NCBI GenBank assembly: GCA_004026145.2
Contig: CP034995.1
Span: 1,478,726 to 1,542,725 of the forward strand
Reading direction: 5' to 3'
DNA: 64,000 nt
From: Takifugu bimaculatus
Taxonomy: Eukaryota; Chordata; Actinopteri; Tetraodontiformes; Tetraodontidae
The notes below the pieces were generated by a model. That model was not told the origin of the DNA, made no database searches, and saw only the letters and a list, made by a program, of their open reading frames with translations. The stretch's first letter is position 1. The number at the start of each line of letters is the position of its first letter. Positions 53,301-63,986 of the stretch are shown piece by piece. The position numbers were made by a program, and so were the translations under genes.

Positions 53301-56300
53301 TTAAAGGAAGTTTTTGTCAGCATATGATTAATGCTGTAGCTATTTTACATCTACTGTTTTACAAATATCTTCTCCAAGGACTTGGAATTTTTTGACCGCT
53401 CTGCTGTGACACATGATCAGCTGCAGCAACTCAGCAATATAGTGAACGGTCCCCTGTTTGTGCCAGAATCAGTGCGAGAGGTGAGCAAGGCCTGTGAATC
53501 CCTGTGTCGATGGGTTCAGGCTGTGTACGAGTGCTGTTGCATGCAAAACCATCTGTTGGCCATTCAGCCATTAGAGGTGCTGGCCGGAGACGTACGCATT
53601 CAGTTGCAACTGGCTAAGAAGCATGAGGAGGATACGTCTAATCACGTAGAAAACATTAAGCAGCAACTTCAGTTGCTACACACACATCTGGAGGATCAAT
53701 TGTTGGAGCTGTGCTCAGCTCAGACTGCAGAAACCAATGTGGTTGGTGCTTTAAGACAGCTGGAGGGACATGTCAAGCTTTGGACGGCTTTAGCTCAGGT
53801 AATACAAGCTAAAATAATCATGTTTCTTTGTGCGTTCTAATTTTGGTCTGTGATGACATTGATAATTCTAAATAACTTGTTCTGATTTTCCTATTCATCT
53901 TTTTTAGGAGTCAGACCTATCTTACCAAACCTTACCTGGAGATGCCCTGATGCTGTCGGCGATCATCTCTTATTTAGGCCCATTTAAGTCCCGATGTACG
54001 TATAGAACTGCTTAACAAGTGGAGGGAACTTTGCCATACAGGAAACATTGTCATAAATCCGACAGATGCCAGACTCTCCATGTTTGGGCAGTGTGACGCT
54101 GCTCCTTGTAAACCATCTAATGGTTTTCCCATACCCGTGTCTGAGAGGCTGCAGATCCCTCAAAGACAGACATTAGCAATCAACCTGGAAAGTCCAAGTG
54201 CAAGAGCGATTGTAAAGGTTCTGCTGTGGGGTTGTGGGAATGCCAGGGCTCAGCGCTGGCTTCTGTTGGCAGACACCCAACAGCATCTGGATATCAGGTC
54301 TCAGAGCTACCTGATCAAAGGTGAAGGTCAGTGGCATCTTATATTGACATTTCCCCCATTTAATTAGTTAGCAGCTACTTTAGGACTACAACTGGTTTGT
54401 TCATTATTAAATTACCGGTATTATTAAATCAAATTATTATTAAATTATATATTAAATTATTATGAATTATTATAATTAAATTGTTATTATTGTTGTTATT
54501 GTTAAATTATTCATTATCATTATTAAAATACCAGAAATAATAAGTGTTTACTTTTAAAAAATAAATATTTTCATAATAAAATGATTCCTCCGCAGGAGTG
54601 AGAGTTACGCTCGAGAGCGAGACAGAGTGTGGAATGGTTCTTTGTGCTGATGATCCAGAGCTGCTGAACAAGCTGGATTGGGCGGCAGAAAAAGGTCAAT
54701 TGGAAGGTCATTGGATTGGAATACATATAAATTTTGTCAATTTCTGTCATGTTTTATGTATTTTCAAACCTTCCAGTGTCTTATTAGTTTATTGGTATTG
54801 TAACATTTTGTGTTGCAGGGTTCAGAGTCCTGTTGTCTCACATGGAACTTGCTGTTCCCTCTCCAGGAGCTTTTGTCCAGATTAATGCGTGCTGCTGGTT
54901 GTCAGATACCAGGCATCAGGCAATGCTTGCAACCTACCCACCCTGACTTCCGCCTCTTCCTTAGCACTCAGCTGCCTGCTTCTTTGCTCAGTACTGGTAC
55001 TGATTGTTGAATTTAAGTTTCATTATTCATCAGTACTATCTAATAAATGTGTTTGCATACACTGATGACTGATGTCAGTGTAATACTGATCGTGTCATGA
55101 TAACCTTTTAGCTTAGTTGTTCTATTGCCATTATCTTAAAGGGACAAAGAAGCACTTACATGTACAGTAGGCATTTCAGAAATCTGACTGTTTAATTTGG
55201 CTTTTTTCGCTTTTGTGTCTTTTAGCAATTCATCCCTCCATATTAGCTCAGGTTGGTGTGGTTGACCTCTCTCTGAGCACAGAGGAGATTCAGGAGCTGA
55301 TGCTGACACAGCTCCTGCCTCCTGTCTATAAACAGCAGCTGATTCAGCACTTGCAGCTCCAGAATGACAAACAGTTGCTGCAGGACAAACTGGTCTCTGA
55401 AGTGGTGAGGAGCCCTGGCCGTCTTTTACAATCTTATCAAGAAAATAACTGTTAGGCTTCTTTACTTTCTCCTGATGTAATTTAGCGGGGGTGAATAAAT
55501 GCAGTGTCAGTTTCCTCTTCAACTTCTACAGGGCCCACTTTATCAGTTAGAGCCAATGAAGTCATGTATTTAAACTGTATTTCAGCAGCGTTTTAGTTCT
55601 AGGTGACACAACACATCAACAGTGAGATATTCGCAGCAGTTTGCCATTATCGAGTCATCTGGTTTCTTTCAGGGTTGGAGATTATTGATAAATTAGCTTC
55701 TGCTTATGTGGTTCTTAATGACACCTGGATTTGAGACGTCTGAGAATATTGTGTAACAGACATGGGTCTGACTGTAGGTTTAAACTTAGTTTGTTACACC
55801 TGCCTTTAGTTAACCACCTTTAATCTCGTTCTATAGAATGCCCTGATGAACTACATCCTGCAGTCAGGGGCCTCACTGCTACAGGATCATAATTTTCTCC
55901 CTGCGTGGCTGTTTGTCAAGAAGGTGTTTGTAAACTGCAGGCTGAGATCCAACAGTTGACTGAGCAGCTTGAGTGCTATGAGTCCTTGATGACTGTTCCC
56001 CGTCAGCTAATGAGCCTAGCTGCATCACTCTACCAGGCTCTGCAGCAGGTGTCTAGACTTTCCCCCTCCTATTACTTTACTCTCAATTCCTTCATCACAG
56101 TTTTGCAGGAGGCATTTGTTGCAGGAAGGCCTTCAATATCATTTATGATTGAGAAAATGCCAGACAGCATCACATCAGATGTTACCCATCAGATAATTTC
56201 CCAGCTGCTGGTGCAGTACAGGCCTCGTCTCTCCAACAGTCATTTCGCTGTTCTAAAGCTGCTGGTGTCTGTGGCTCTGCTTCAACATAAGCAGCTCTGC

Positions 56301-59300
56301 TCTGAAGCTGAGAGATTATCGTTCCTCAAGGGTCTTCAAGACATTGAACACACTATCACTCAAGTAAAACACTCTAATCAGTCCAGTAATGCTCTGCCCA
56401 GCTGGATACCTTCCTGGATCCACCCAGAGCTCATGTGCCTGGAACAGATGCCATCTTTCAAAGGTCTGTTTAAGGCCCTGTCTACTTGCCCCACACAGTG
56501 GCAAAAGTACCTGCGTTTCCCTAACTCTATTGTGGTTGGCGCTGTTCCCTGTCCCACTCTCACACACCTATCCCTGATGCAAAGGGCTCTGCTCTGGAAG
56601 ACCATTATCCCTGAGTGTCTGGAGGGACTTTGTGATGTCATAGCTGACCCCTACCTGCCTGGACACATGGGAGGAAATGGTGATCCTCACATTGGAAATC
56701 CAAAGGCCCTCTCAAGTTATCTTTTTAAACAAACAAGAACTATCATTCTTACACAACCTAATTCAAGGGAAGAAAGAAGGACAAGTGTTCAACCTCTTCA
56801 CTTAATAAACCAATTGTCCCACTATGCAACAAACACAAAAGAGGTACAGTTGTTCAACTGGTTAATCATGATCATTGGTAAAGTTTCTTGTGCCTGATGT
56901 TTTCCATGTTTCAGGTGACAGTAGTGTCTTTTGGGAAACTGTGGGACACAGACGTCATTATTTCACTGCTCAATAAAGCTGTTCATGATGGCCACTGGTT
57001 GGTTTTTAACAACTGTCACCTGGTGGAACGATGGGATGTAAAGTTAGTAGCTCAGTTCAATGAGGTGATGTCACTTTTCACAGGTAAGGGGTCAATCATA
57101 TATCTCTTTAGCTTTGTATTTTTTTATATAAATGACAGATGGCCAGGTCTACATAATTGTCTCATTTGGGATCTTTTGGTCAGCTGCTCACATCAATGCA
57201 CAGATACTGAAAGGCTTCACATACTTTTCATACATTCATTTACATCTAGATGAATGTGTTTTTCTCTAATCTCTGCTTTCACCAAACTATCACACAGAAG
57301 AGGGAAGCCCAATTCATCCAAACTTCCGAATGTGGTTTATAACCCAAGAAAGCACTTCAAGCTCCATACCAGGTATATCTGACATATTTGTATCAACACT
57401 CCATTCAGGTTAGTTTCAGACATTGTAGCTCTAAACAGTGAGGTCCTTCTTACCACCACAATCTGTTATTATTGCTGTTACCCTATAATTTGTCTCTGTT
57501 GTTAAAGCTGTAATTTTAATTGTTTTGCAAGAGGTTATTATTTCTTTTATCAAACAGTATCCGTGCGATTGTCTGCACTGACTCTCATCTGCGACTCTCC
57601 CTGGGATCTGAGGGAGGAGCTGAGCAGTTCTTTACAACGAGCAGTATCGGCCGTTAAATGTCAGTCACTGTCAGAGGAAGACAAGGAGCTCCTCCTCTGC
57701 TACACAGTCTTCCATTCTGTGTTACTACAAAGACAGACCTATAAATGCTCAGTGTCAGGAAAGCTGTACAACTGGTGAGGAAATGGATCCCCGATCTCAT
57801 AACAAAATATCTGATCATTCCACAAACATATTTCTGCATCTAACAGGGACCAGGAAGATCTCCTGGCTTTGATTGATGCACATATTGGAATTGTTCGTTC
57901 GTGCCATGACAAGAATAAAGCTTTGCACTACATAGCAGGCAAGGCCACTCATTTTACAGTAGTTTTAACTGTCTATTTAATTCTTTAGATTTAACTGTAA
58001 CCTGTTGTGTATTTTGTCCACAGTCAAGTTGGTGTATGGCGGCCATATTCTAGATCCTGCAGAATTGGATGTGCTTGAAAGTGCAGCTATGGCTTACCTG
58101 AGCAGAGAGATACCTGTGTGGTTCAGTGGATCTTACTTGAATATTATCAGCCGTCCTGGAAACTTTGGTAACTTTAAACTATCTGATAGCGATATGTTGT
58201 TTATTTGTCATTCTAGTGCCACGTAGTAATGCATCCTCAGTGCATGTGCTTCTCACTTTTCTGGGTACAGTGTTTTAATCCTGTTGTGTCATCAGATCTG
58301 GCAGGAAGTCTTCACATTTTGGATCACCATCTTCAGGATTCTTTACGCAGAAGTGATCCCCTTGTACTGGGCTTCAGTGCAGATGTGGCAGCTGAGATAA
58401 CCAAAATCAAGAGCAACAACTTAAACATATTACTACAGGCATCCCAGAATCCTCTAGGAGCAGTGAGGACTTTTCGCATGCATCTAAAGCAGTCTGACAC
58501 GTTGCCAGACTACAGGCACGTGAGAGACAGACTGGAGGCTCTAAAAAGCTACCTCACAAAAAAGAGCCACAGCACCGGTACAAATGCAGAAGCTGGCCGT
58601 CACTGGTCCTCTGCTTCAGTTCCTTCAAACTGAGTGGGACAATCTCCACGATTCTGTGGCCATTCTGCTTTCACAGCTTCAACAAGCCTCAATGTTGTCG
58701 GGCGACCATCGGTGCTCTGCTCGAACTCACTAATTTGTCTCACTTAGAGAGGAGGGCAGAGTTACTCTGCAGTTATCTGCGGTGCACCGGCACCTCTGGC
58801 TCCTACCGGCTAGCTGCTTTCAAAAATGCCAGAGGTTTGCTGTGGGCAGTAATGAGACAGGCAGCTCAAGTCCAGGGGAAAGATATCAGTGACATGACCC
58901 CACATTTACAGGTGAGATTTATAAATGCCTGCCTGGCTGCCTGTTTCAAATATTTGACTTGGCACAGTTATTGTTTTTCTCCTCCCTGCAGGTTGTGAAT
59001 GATAGTTCAGCATCTCCACTCCCAGATACTGTGTATTTGTGTGGCCTGGAGCTAAGAGGAGCATCATGGGATGCACAGCTTGGTGCTCTGCAGGAAGTAG
59101 TCTGCCTGCAGATGTGCTCGATGCCTCTTGTTTGTGTCAAGGCTCGAGTCAAGAACACAAATGCAGGCCGGGCGACCCCTCGCCGTGAAGGTCCAGATAA
59201 AAAGGACTGCAGCTGCCTTCAGGTCGTAGATGCTTCCCCTGTAATGGAGCCAGAGTTTCCACTCTATCAGTGCCCGATCTATCTCAGTCGAGACCTGGAG

Positions 59301-60545
59301 AGTAGAAACTCAGGACTGGCAAATGTTAATATCATTACTTCTGTTGCTCTTCAGACTAAACTACATCCTATGTTGTGTAGATTAAGATGTGTGAGGCTTG
59401 TGAGTGTACTCTGAACACTCTGAGTGTACTACTTGATTTGAACTGACCGTAAACATGAAAATCTATAATCATGAAAAAATCAACTTTATTAAAGTTGTTA
59501 CTGTCAAAACAGAAGTGTATTTTTATGTGTGATGTACCTTGGTTGACATCTGGTCTAGCTGATTTACCCATCTTGAATGCTAAAAGTTTGTTCTCCTTGA
59601 TTTATTGACACTTCCTGTGATTGCAATGTTTTCCCTCTTTATCCTTTAAAGTCATTTTCCATATTAAAAACACTTCACGCATGTATGTAGAAGCACCTTG
59701 TCAGGCCTTGTATCTATGTTTTTATGCTTTGGCATTCTTTGCTTTAGCAGGGGTAGTTTAATATGATCGATTTTCAACATTTAGCACACAGAGGTTTTAT
59801 GTGTATGTGATAAGGTAAAATCTCTGTGTGTTTGTATACACAATTCTTCTCTGGTTTAATGCTGCCTCAAGTGAATGCTTGAGAAATACAATGCGTCTTT
59901 TATATTAGAAGTTGCTGCTACAGAGGACTGCACAGGAGGAGGATTGTTTGCAAATAAACACAATCTCTCTTCTTCCACTGAAGGTAACATGGACCGCCAC
60001 CATTATGAAACCTTTGAAAAGTTTGGCAACTATACCTTTTTACTTCACCTGGACAATGGCAGGGCGTGAGTATTGCCGCTTCACCTGCATCCACACCCTC
60101 CTGCGCATTTGCACGTGTGGAGCCTTTGATTCCTAATCTTTTTGGATGGCAGATTTGGGCGCCACTCTAAAGATGAGCCTTCTATTCTAGCGCCTTTGGA
60201 GCAGTGTTGCAGGTAGGGAAAAAAAAAAAACCTAAATCAAAATCTTAATCCTTGATTACCGGACAATACTGTGTCCTTTCACTTAGAATCCGTCGGTCCA
60301 CGTGGCTTCGCCTCCGCCTGCTGTCTCTGCCTCAGTATCGCCTCAGTGACATCATGAGGGCCTCACTCTCCCAAGATCCCCTTCACCGTGTGGCGCCGCT
60401 GCTGTCAGACCCACACCTTGTGGCTCTTGACCGCCGTTTGAAAACTGTGTTGGAGACTGTAGATCATTGCCAGAGGAGACTGAGCGAAGGTGGTGGTGAG
60501 GTCATCTTTGATGATGTGAAAGATGTGGCCACGTATGTGGGGTAG
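35394..60545 (+). CDS. fam20c: FAM20C-type secretory-pathway protein kinase, host of the nested dynein gene
   Basis: Golgi kinase family that phosphorylates secreted proteins at S-x-E sites. Ten coding exons: 35394-35814, 36168-36343, 36741-36819, 36929-37021, 37206-37321, 37428-37608, 37892-38001, 59984-60065, 60153-60212, 60287-60545, about 523 residues. From exon 2 on every junction is in phase. Blocks: FNHPLYNLPCPPIPEED, KSGGTQLKLVMSF, the nucleotide Lys in GQALFKPMK, YFSDFERHNAEIAAFHLDRI, CFYGLCSYYCSTEHAVCG, the catalytic Asp in NMDRHHYETFEKFG, the metal Asp in HLDNGRA, and CCRIRRSTWLRLRLL. The residue before NMDR is Ser (usually Gly) because of the exon 7/8 join. Exon 1 is uncertain: the frame joining exon 2 starts at ATG 35399, but a basic leader (frame of ATG 35394) and a hydrophobic anchor (SLYLLLLLASHSVDL) lie in the other two frames. 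The seventh intron is 21,982 bases and contains another whole gene. AATAAA at 60781-60786 is a likely polyadenylation signal. Which FAM20C paralog this is cannot be decided here. Confidence 0.88.
38705..38718 (+). promoter_or_regulatory. Perfect RFX X-box in the internal promoter of the nested dynein gene
   Basis: GTTACCGTGGCAAC is an ideal X-box (GTNRCC-N2-RGYAAC), here an imperfect inverted repeat. It lies about 40 bases upstream of an inferred noncoding exon end at 38757 (GAGGCAG|GTATAA). A second, weaker copy (GTCTCCGTGGCAGC) follows directly at about 38723-38736. The next exon has an acceptor at about 39342, an in-frame stop at 39352 and the ATG at 39409, so this noncoding exon fits as the transcription start. 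It gives the nested gene its own ciliary-type promoter inside the fam20c intron. Confidence 0.7.
39409..59414 (+). CDS. dnhd1: Dynein heavy chain, DNHD1-like, with degenerate AAA1; nested in the fam20c intron
   Basis: Large AAA+ dynein heavy chain family protein; DNHD1 is linked to sperm flagella. About 40 or more exons. N-terminal tail: PYDLQVVDFRDAGSEHYIFS and FRDFRLQKAFTW. Linker: RLWLLSDREVIQLL. AAA1 (about 47340-47700) has GHHMSGKKKT for the P-loop GPAGTGKTET and VLDSVD for FDEFN, so nucleotide hydrolysis looks lost. AAA2 P-loop GPSGSGKTT at 48493-48519. AAA3 GEPGSGKTT at 49922-49948 with LFLDDLHEAP. AAA4 is degenerate, SHRGTGRKTT at about 51390-51422. Stalk and microtubule-binding region 52530-53810 (CLNPSDLDEVRHYRDPPDGV, VSKACESLCRWVQAV). 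AAA5, AAA6 (NNCHLVERWD) and the C-terminal domain (GLELRGASWDAQLGAL) follow to 59414. Large exons are 46348-49315 and 50227-51721. The start is the first ATG after an in-frame stop at 39352. Exons through 53800 join in phase; after that several frame breaks appear. Dynein assignment is firm. DNHD1 rests mainly on the dead AAA1; DNAH14 or another divergent chain is the alternative. Confidence 0.85.
43194..43679. mobile_element. hAT-type MITE in a dynein intron
   Basis: Terminal inverted repeats CAGGGGTGGGCAAAC on the left and GTTTGCCCATGCCTG on the right. A perfect 8-base target-site duplication (GGTTGGAC, 43186-43193 and 43680-43687) is the hallmark of hAT transposons. Length 486 bases with no transposase. 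It explains most of the unusual length of this 1.3-kb intron. Confidence 0.93.
53995..55925 (+). other. Segment of the dynein gene with three apparent frame breaks
   Basis: In three places conserved dynein sequence continues in a different frame within what should be one exon. At about 53995-53999, ISYLGPFKSR in one frame is followed by VRIELLNKWRELCHTG in the next. At about 54866, FRVLLSHMELAVPS is followed by QELLSRLMRAAGCQ and HPDFRLFLSTQ. At about 55890-55925, LMNYILQSGASLLQDHNF is followed by KLQAEIQQLTEQLECYE. Splicing does not easily explain them: the first could be bypassed only by a 70-base intron (53996-54065) that removes conserved residues. Either real single-base indels or assembly errors. 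Confidence 0.7.
54401..54585. repeat. AT-rich ATT/TTA low-complexity tract in a dynein intron
   Basis: Irregular ATTATTAAATT-type repeats fill most of a short intron between the exon ending near 54328 and the one starting near 54597. Confidence 0.9.
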
Positions 60546-61391
60546 GACGTCTGCTTCACTCTTGTTTATTGATCCTTGATCAACAACAATGACATTGTTT
60601 TGCCATGCTGAAGAAAACTATGTGTGAATTTGGAGCTTTAAAAGTATTGACATGTTCTTCTGAAAGATTTGTTCTGTATGATTCATTTGCTTCTATTCAG
60701 AGGTGTTCGATTATCACCTATAAATGGCCAAGATGTTTGCTTATCATCCCTGAGTCGAGTTATTTATTTTGTTATAGCAAAATAAAGCATTATGTTCTTA
60801 CATCTTCATATACTGTATTACACTTCACACCATTTCCACGATATATTAAAAAGGCCAAATGTCAATGGTGTTTCATATTACTGCATAAATCATTAGGATA
60901 TGTCCTTTTCTGACCATTATCCCACATTCTGTTGTACTTCAGGACCCAAACGGAATATTTCAATAATGAATACACTCAATTAGGAACTGACGTATCGACT
61001 GTGTGCCTGATCGCTATAGTTTATTCTAAAGCAAACATTCGTACGAGAGCAATGCTATCAAAGTGCACACTCGTGTACACACTTAATCCTACTAGTCTTC
61101 CCTCAGGTGTAACTTGCGTCACAGCTATTTAGGCCGCCCTTGTTCCTCTTCTCCTTTCCTTTCAGGACTTCAATCAATAATTTACATGGGCCAGTCATAT
61201 CAGTGGCACCTGCTCCATTTTCTCCTAACTGCACTCATTTGTTCTTTCCATAAAAACCATCGATCTGAGGCAGACGCCGTTTGTGGAAACTTCTGCAGCA
61301 GTTTGAATGGGATTAGAAGCTTTCTTTGGAGCTATTCACTTATCTTGACAACATTTGTTTTTATTGTTGTACATCTTTCTTTTAAATCAAT
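60546..61391. other. fam20c 3' UTR and short spacer before baiap2l2
   Basis: No coding exon was recognised. AATAAA at 60781-60786 fits a fam20c 3' end about 240 bases after its stop. The remaining 0.6 kb would hold the baiap2l2 promoter and 5' UTR; nothing distinctive was seen. Confidence 0.5.
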
Positions 61392-63986
61392 ATGTCAGGA
61401 CCCACTAGCGACCAAATACACAGATCAACTTTATCTGTCTATTTGGTGAGTATGTTTCATTGTCTCTTGGCTGCAATATTGAAACTACACTGTATGTGAC
61501 AAGAGAAACTGATGGGTTCTGTGTTGCTTGGATGTATTTTTTGAGTGTGCCTGTAGAACCTTATGGAGCACTTCAATCCGGGGCTTCAGAAGCTCGTTGC
61601 TCTGGGAAACAGTTATGTCAAAGCTTTCCGAGGTGAGCAACTGGGTCTGCAGCGGTGGATTATATACAGAGAATTTATGAAACTAAGAAATTCCACTTTA
61701 AAATATGCTGTTCAAATTTAATGTAAACTGCACAACAGGCTGCATTATATCCCTGAGAGTCTCTAATATATGCATAAAAATGCCGAAAGCAGAACACCAT
61801 CCAGCTATGAAGGAGATGCCTGAGAGCTTTAATATATTGATAAAGGCAGAAGAGGGCAAGGATTATTGGCTGATTTGCATTTTATACACTGTCACTGAAC
61901 TAATCAATCTAACCAGTGGGAAAAAAAACATTATAAATATACAGACCAGTCTTGTTCTTATGATATGGGATTAAAAGAAATTTATGTTCCGGTAGTCTTC
62001 TCTGCAGCATGCTTTCAAGACAGTAATAAAATAACTGATCTGTTTTCAGGTGTTTGTTGGTGGACAACCTTTTACTAGCAAAGAGGGAGAGGGTTACATA
62101 CCTGGTGTGTGTAATTATTTGGTAAAAGTTGTGTAATTACAGTAGAGTGCAATTCAAGGTTTCACAGTCAGATCAGAAAAGCCTTAAAAGAATATTTGGT
62201 ATGCATCTCTCCATTACTGCACCTTTCCACTTCTTTAAACAAACATGGTGACATAATACCCACAAGAATATGGCTATTCCCAAATAAAAACACATCACAT
62301 ATCTGCTCTGTAATACTCTGTTCATAATAAATGAAGGTTGAATTGAGTGTCCCAGTTATGTTACTTCAGAGCCCTCATGAACAGTGTTTGTTTACGGTGA
62401 ATTTGGTTCTGTGTGTTGTGTTCTGAAAGCCTTAGCTGTGTGCAGTGAGGACTACTTCAGTGCTGTGGCAAAGATGGGGGAACAGGCTCTTCAAACATTT
62501 ACATCCCACTCTCTCGGTAAGAACACACCAGCCTTTGCGTTAAAGTTCGTTCCTGATATGTTGGTAAAGTCCTCCATCGATTGAACATTTACGCACGGTA
62601 ACCTTAAGATCAAATTTTCCCACCTGTCCCAATCTTTGTCTGTTACTGTAAGCCCTGGGCATGAGTGGGAGTGTGCCAGTTTCACTTTCACTCTGACGCT
62701 GAAGATACATGCCGTAGCATTGTTCAGGGTCAATTTCACCACGCCAAGATATCCTCATTAGGAGTGCTTGTTCATCTCATACATCAGAACAAGCTGGTTC
62801 TGTTGGGTTGGTGAACTGAGAAGGTCATGGAGCGACAGCATGACCAGGGGCCACGATTGAGTGACAGTATCTGAATTATAGATGACCGCTGCCTTTCAGA
62901 GGCACATAATTCATTAGCTCAGCCACAATCCGTGACAACAGACAAGACTGAATGCGTCAGCAATACCAAAGACTTTCCTAAGTTTCCATCCTGCATTTCA
63001 TTTCCAAATGCTGGTGCTGTTTCTAAGCTTTTACTCATGTTTCCTGTATTCATTAGAGAATATTAATGCGTGAACGTAGACAGCAGTAGGTGTTGATGTT
63101 TGGTTTCATCCTCAATGCTGTCTCAGGCGATGTGCTGATCCAGATATCTGAGACGCAGAGGAGACTCACTGTAGAGATGGATGGAGTGGTCAGTATGTGT
63201 TCACACTCAAGGCAAACGTGCATGTTAAAAACCAATGAGAGCAATTTAATGGATGACTATATGGGGAGTGCTTCTAAATACGAACAGCTTTAACAAACAG
63301 TGGGTTTGTGAGACATGTTTTTCTTCCTCTGCTATAGTTTCAGTGGTTCCAAATAGAGGTGTTGCAGGCCATGGAGAAGAAAGTCAAGCTGGACGAGGAG
63401 TACATTCAGGTACATTTAAAGACTTCTAAAACACTGATTGAGCTTCTCCATTCAACAAGAGTTTGGCGCCTATTCTGCATAGCTTTATTCAAGCGAAGGA
63501 CGGTTCTTTGTATCCGTGGAGACTGTCAGTCATTGTGGATTGACTGATACAAATGCAGTGTAATTTGACAGAGAGACAAATGTGAGAGATAAAAAGGACT
63601 TCAACATGTTTTTGACCAATTGTTTTAATGTCACAGCAACAGCTGAGGTTTTCTGCCTTGTTCATGTCACTCACGAAGGGTGGCAGATGAATGGGTCTGG
63701 TCATTATAACCTTAGATCAGCTTATTCCATTTAACAGTTAAGTTTATTCTATGTCTTATGCTCATACCCTCAAGTCAAGGTTAGCCTCAAAGTAAGCGAT
63801 ATTAGTTGCTCTAAGGTTCTTTTTTCCTGTTTATGAAGACGCTTAGCTGAACTTTTGGTTTGAGACATCTAAAAACAACTAATGTCATTGCTGCAGGGCA
63901 GCCGAAGAGTGTATGAGCTGGAGGTGAGGAAGCAGGCAGATGCTTTGGAGAAACAGCTCAGACGAGGAGCCTATAGAGACTCTCTG
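61392..63986 (+). CDS. baiap2l2: BAIAP2-like 2 (pinkbar), I-BAR domain protein, 5' part only
   Basis: I-BAR proteins bind and bend the plasma membrane and link it to actin; BAIAP2L2 acts in planar epithelial membranes and hair-cell stereocilia. Six coding exons lie in the window, all in phase: 61392-61445, 61557-61632, 62430-62516, 63127-63188, 63338-63409, 63897-63986. The start MSGPTSDQIHRSTLSVYL resembles the human MDQFYRSTMAIYK region. Then come NLMEHFNPGLQKLVALGNSY, SEDYFSAVAKMGEQAL, GDVLIQISETQRRLTVEMDG, AMEKKVKLDEEYIQ and RRVYELEVRKQADALEKQL. These fit BAIAP2L2 better than BAIAP2 or BAIAP2L1. The rest of the I-BAR domain and the SH3 domain lie beyond the right edge. In human this gene is next to PLA2G6. 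Confidence 0.92.

Noticed and set aside
37892..60065. A fusion protein of FAM20C and dynein
   Set aside because: The dynein has its own promoter, in-frame upstream stop, start and terminal stop, and the fam20c exons join directly across it in phase.
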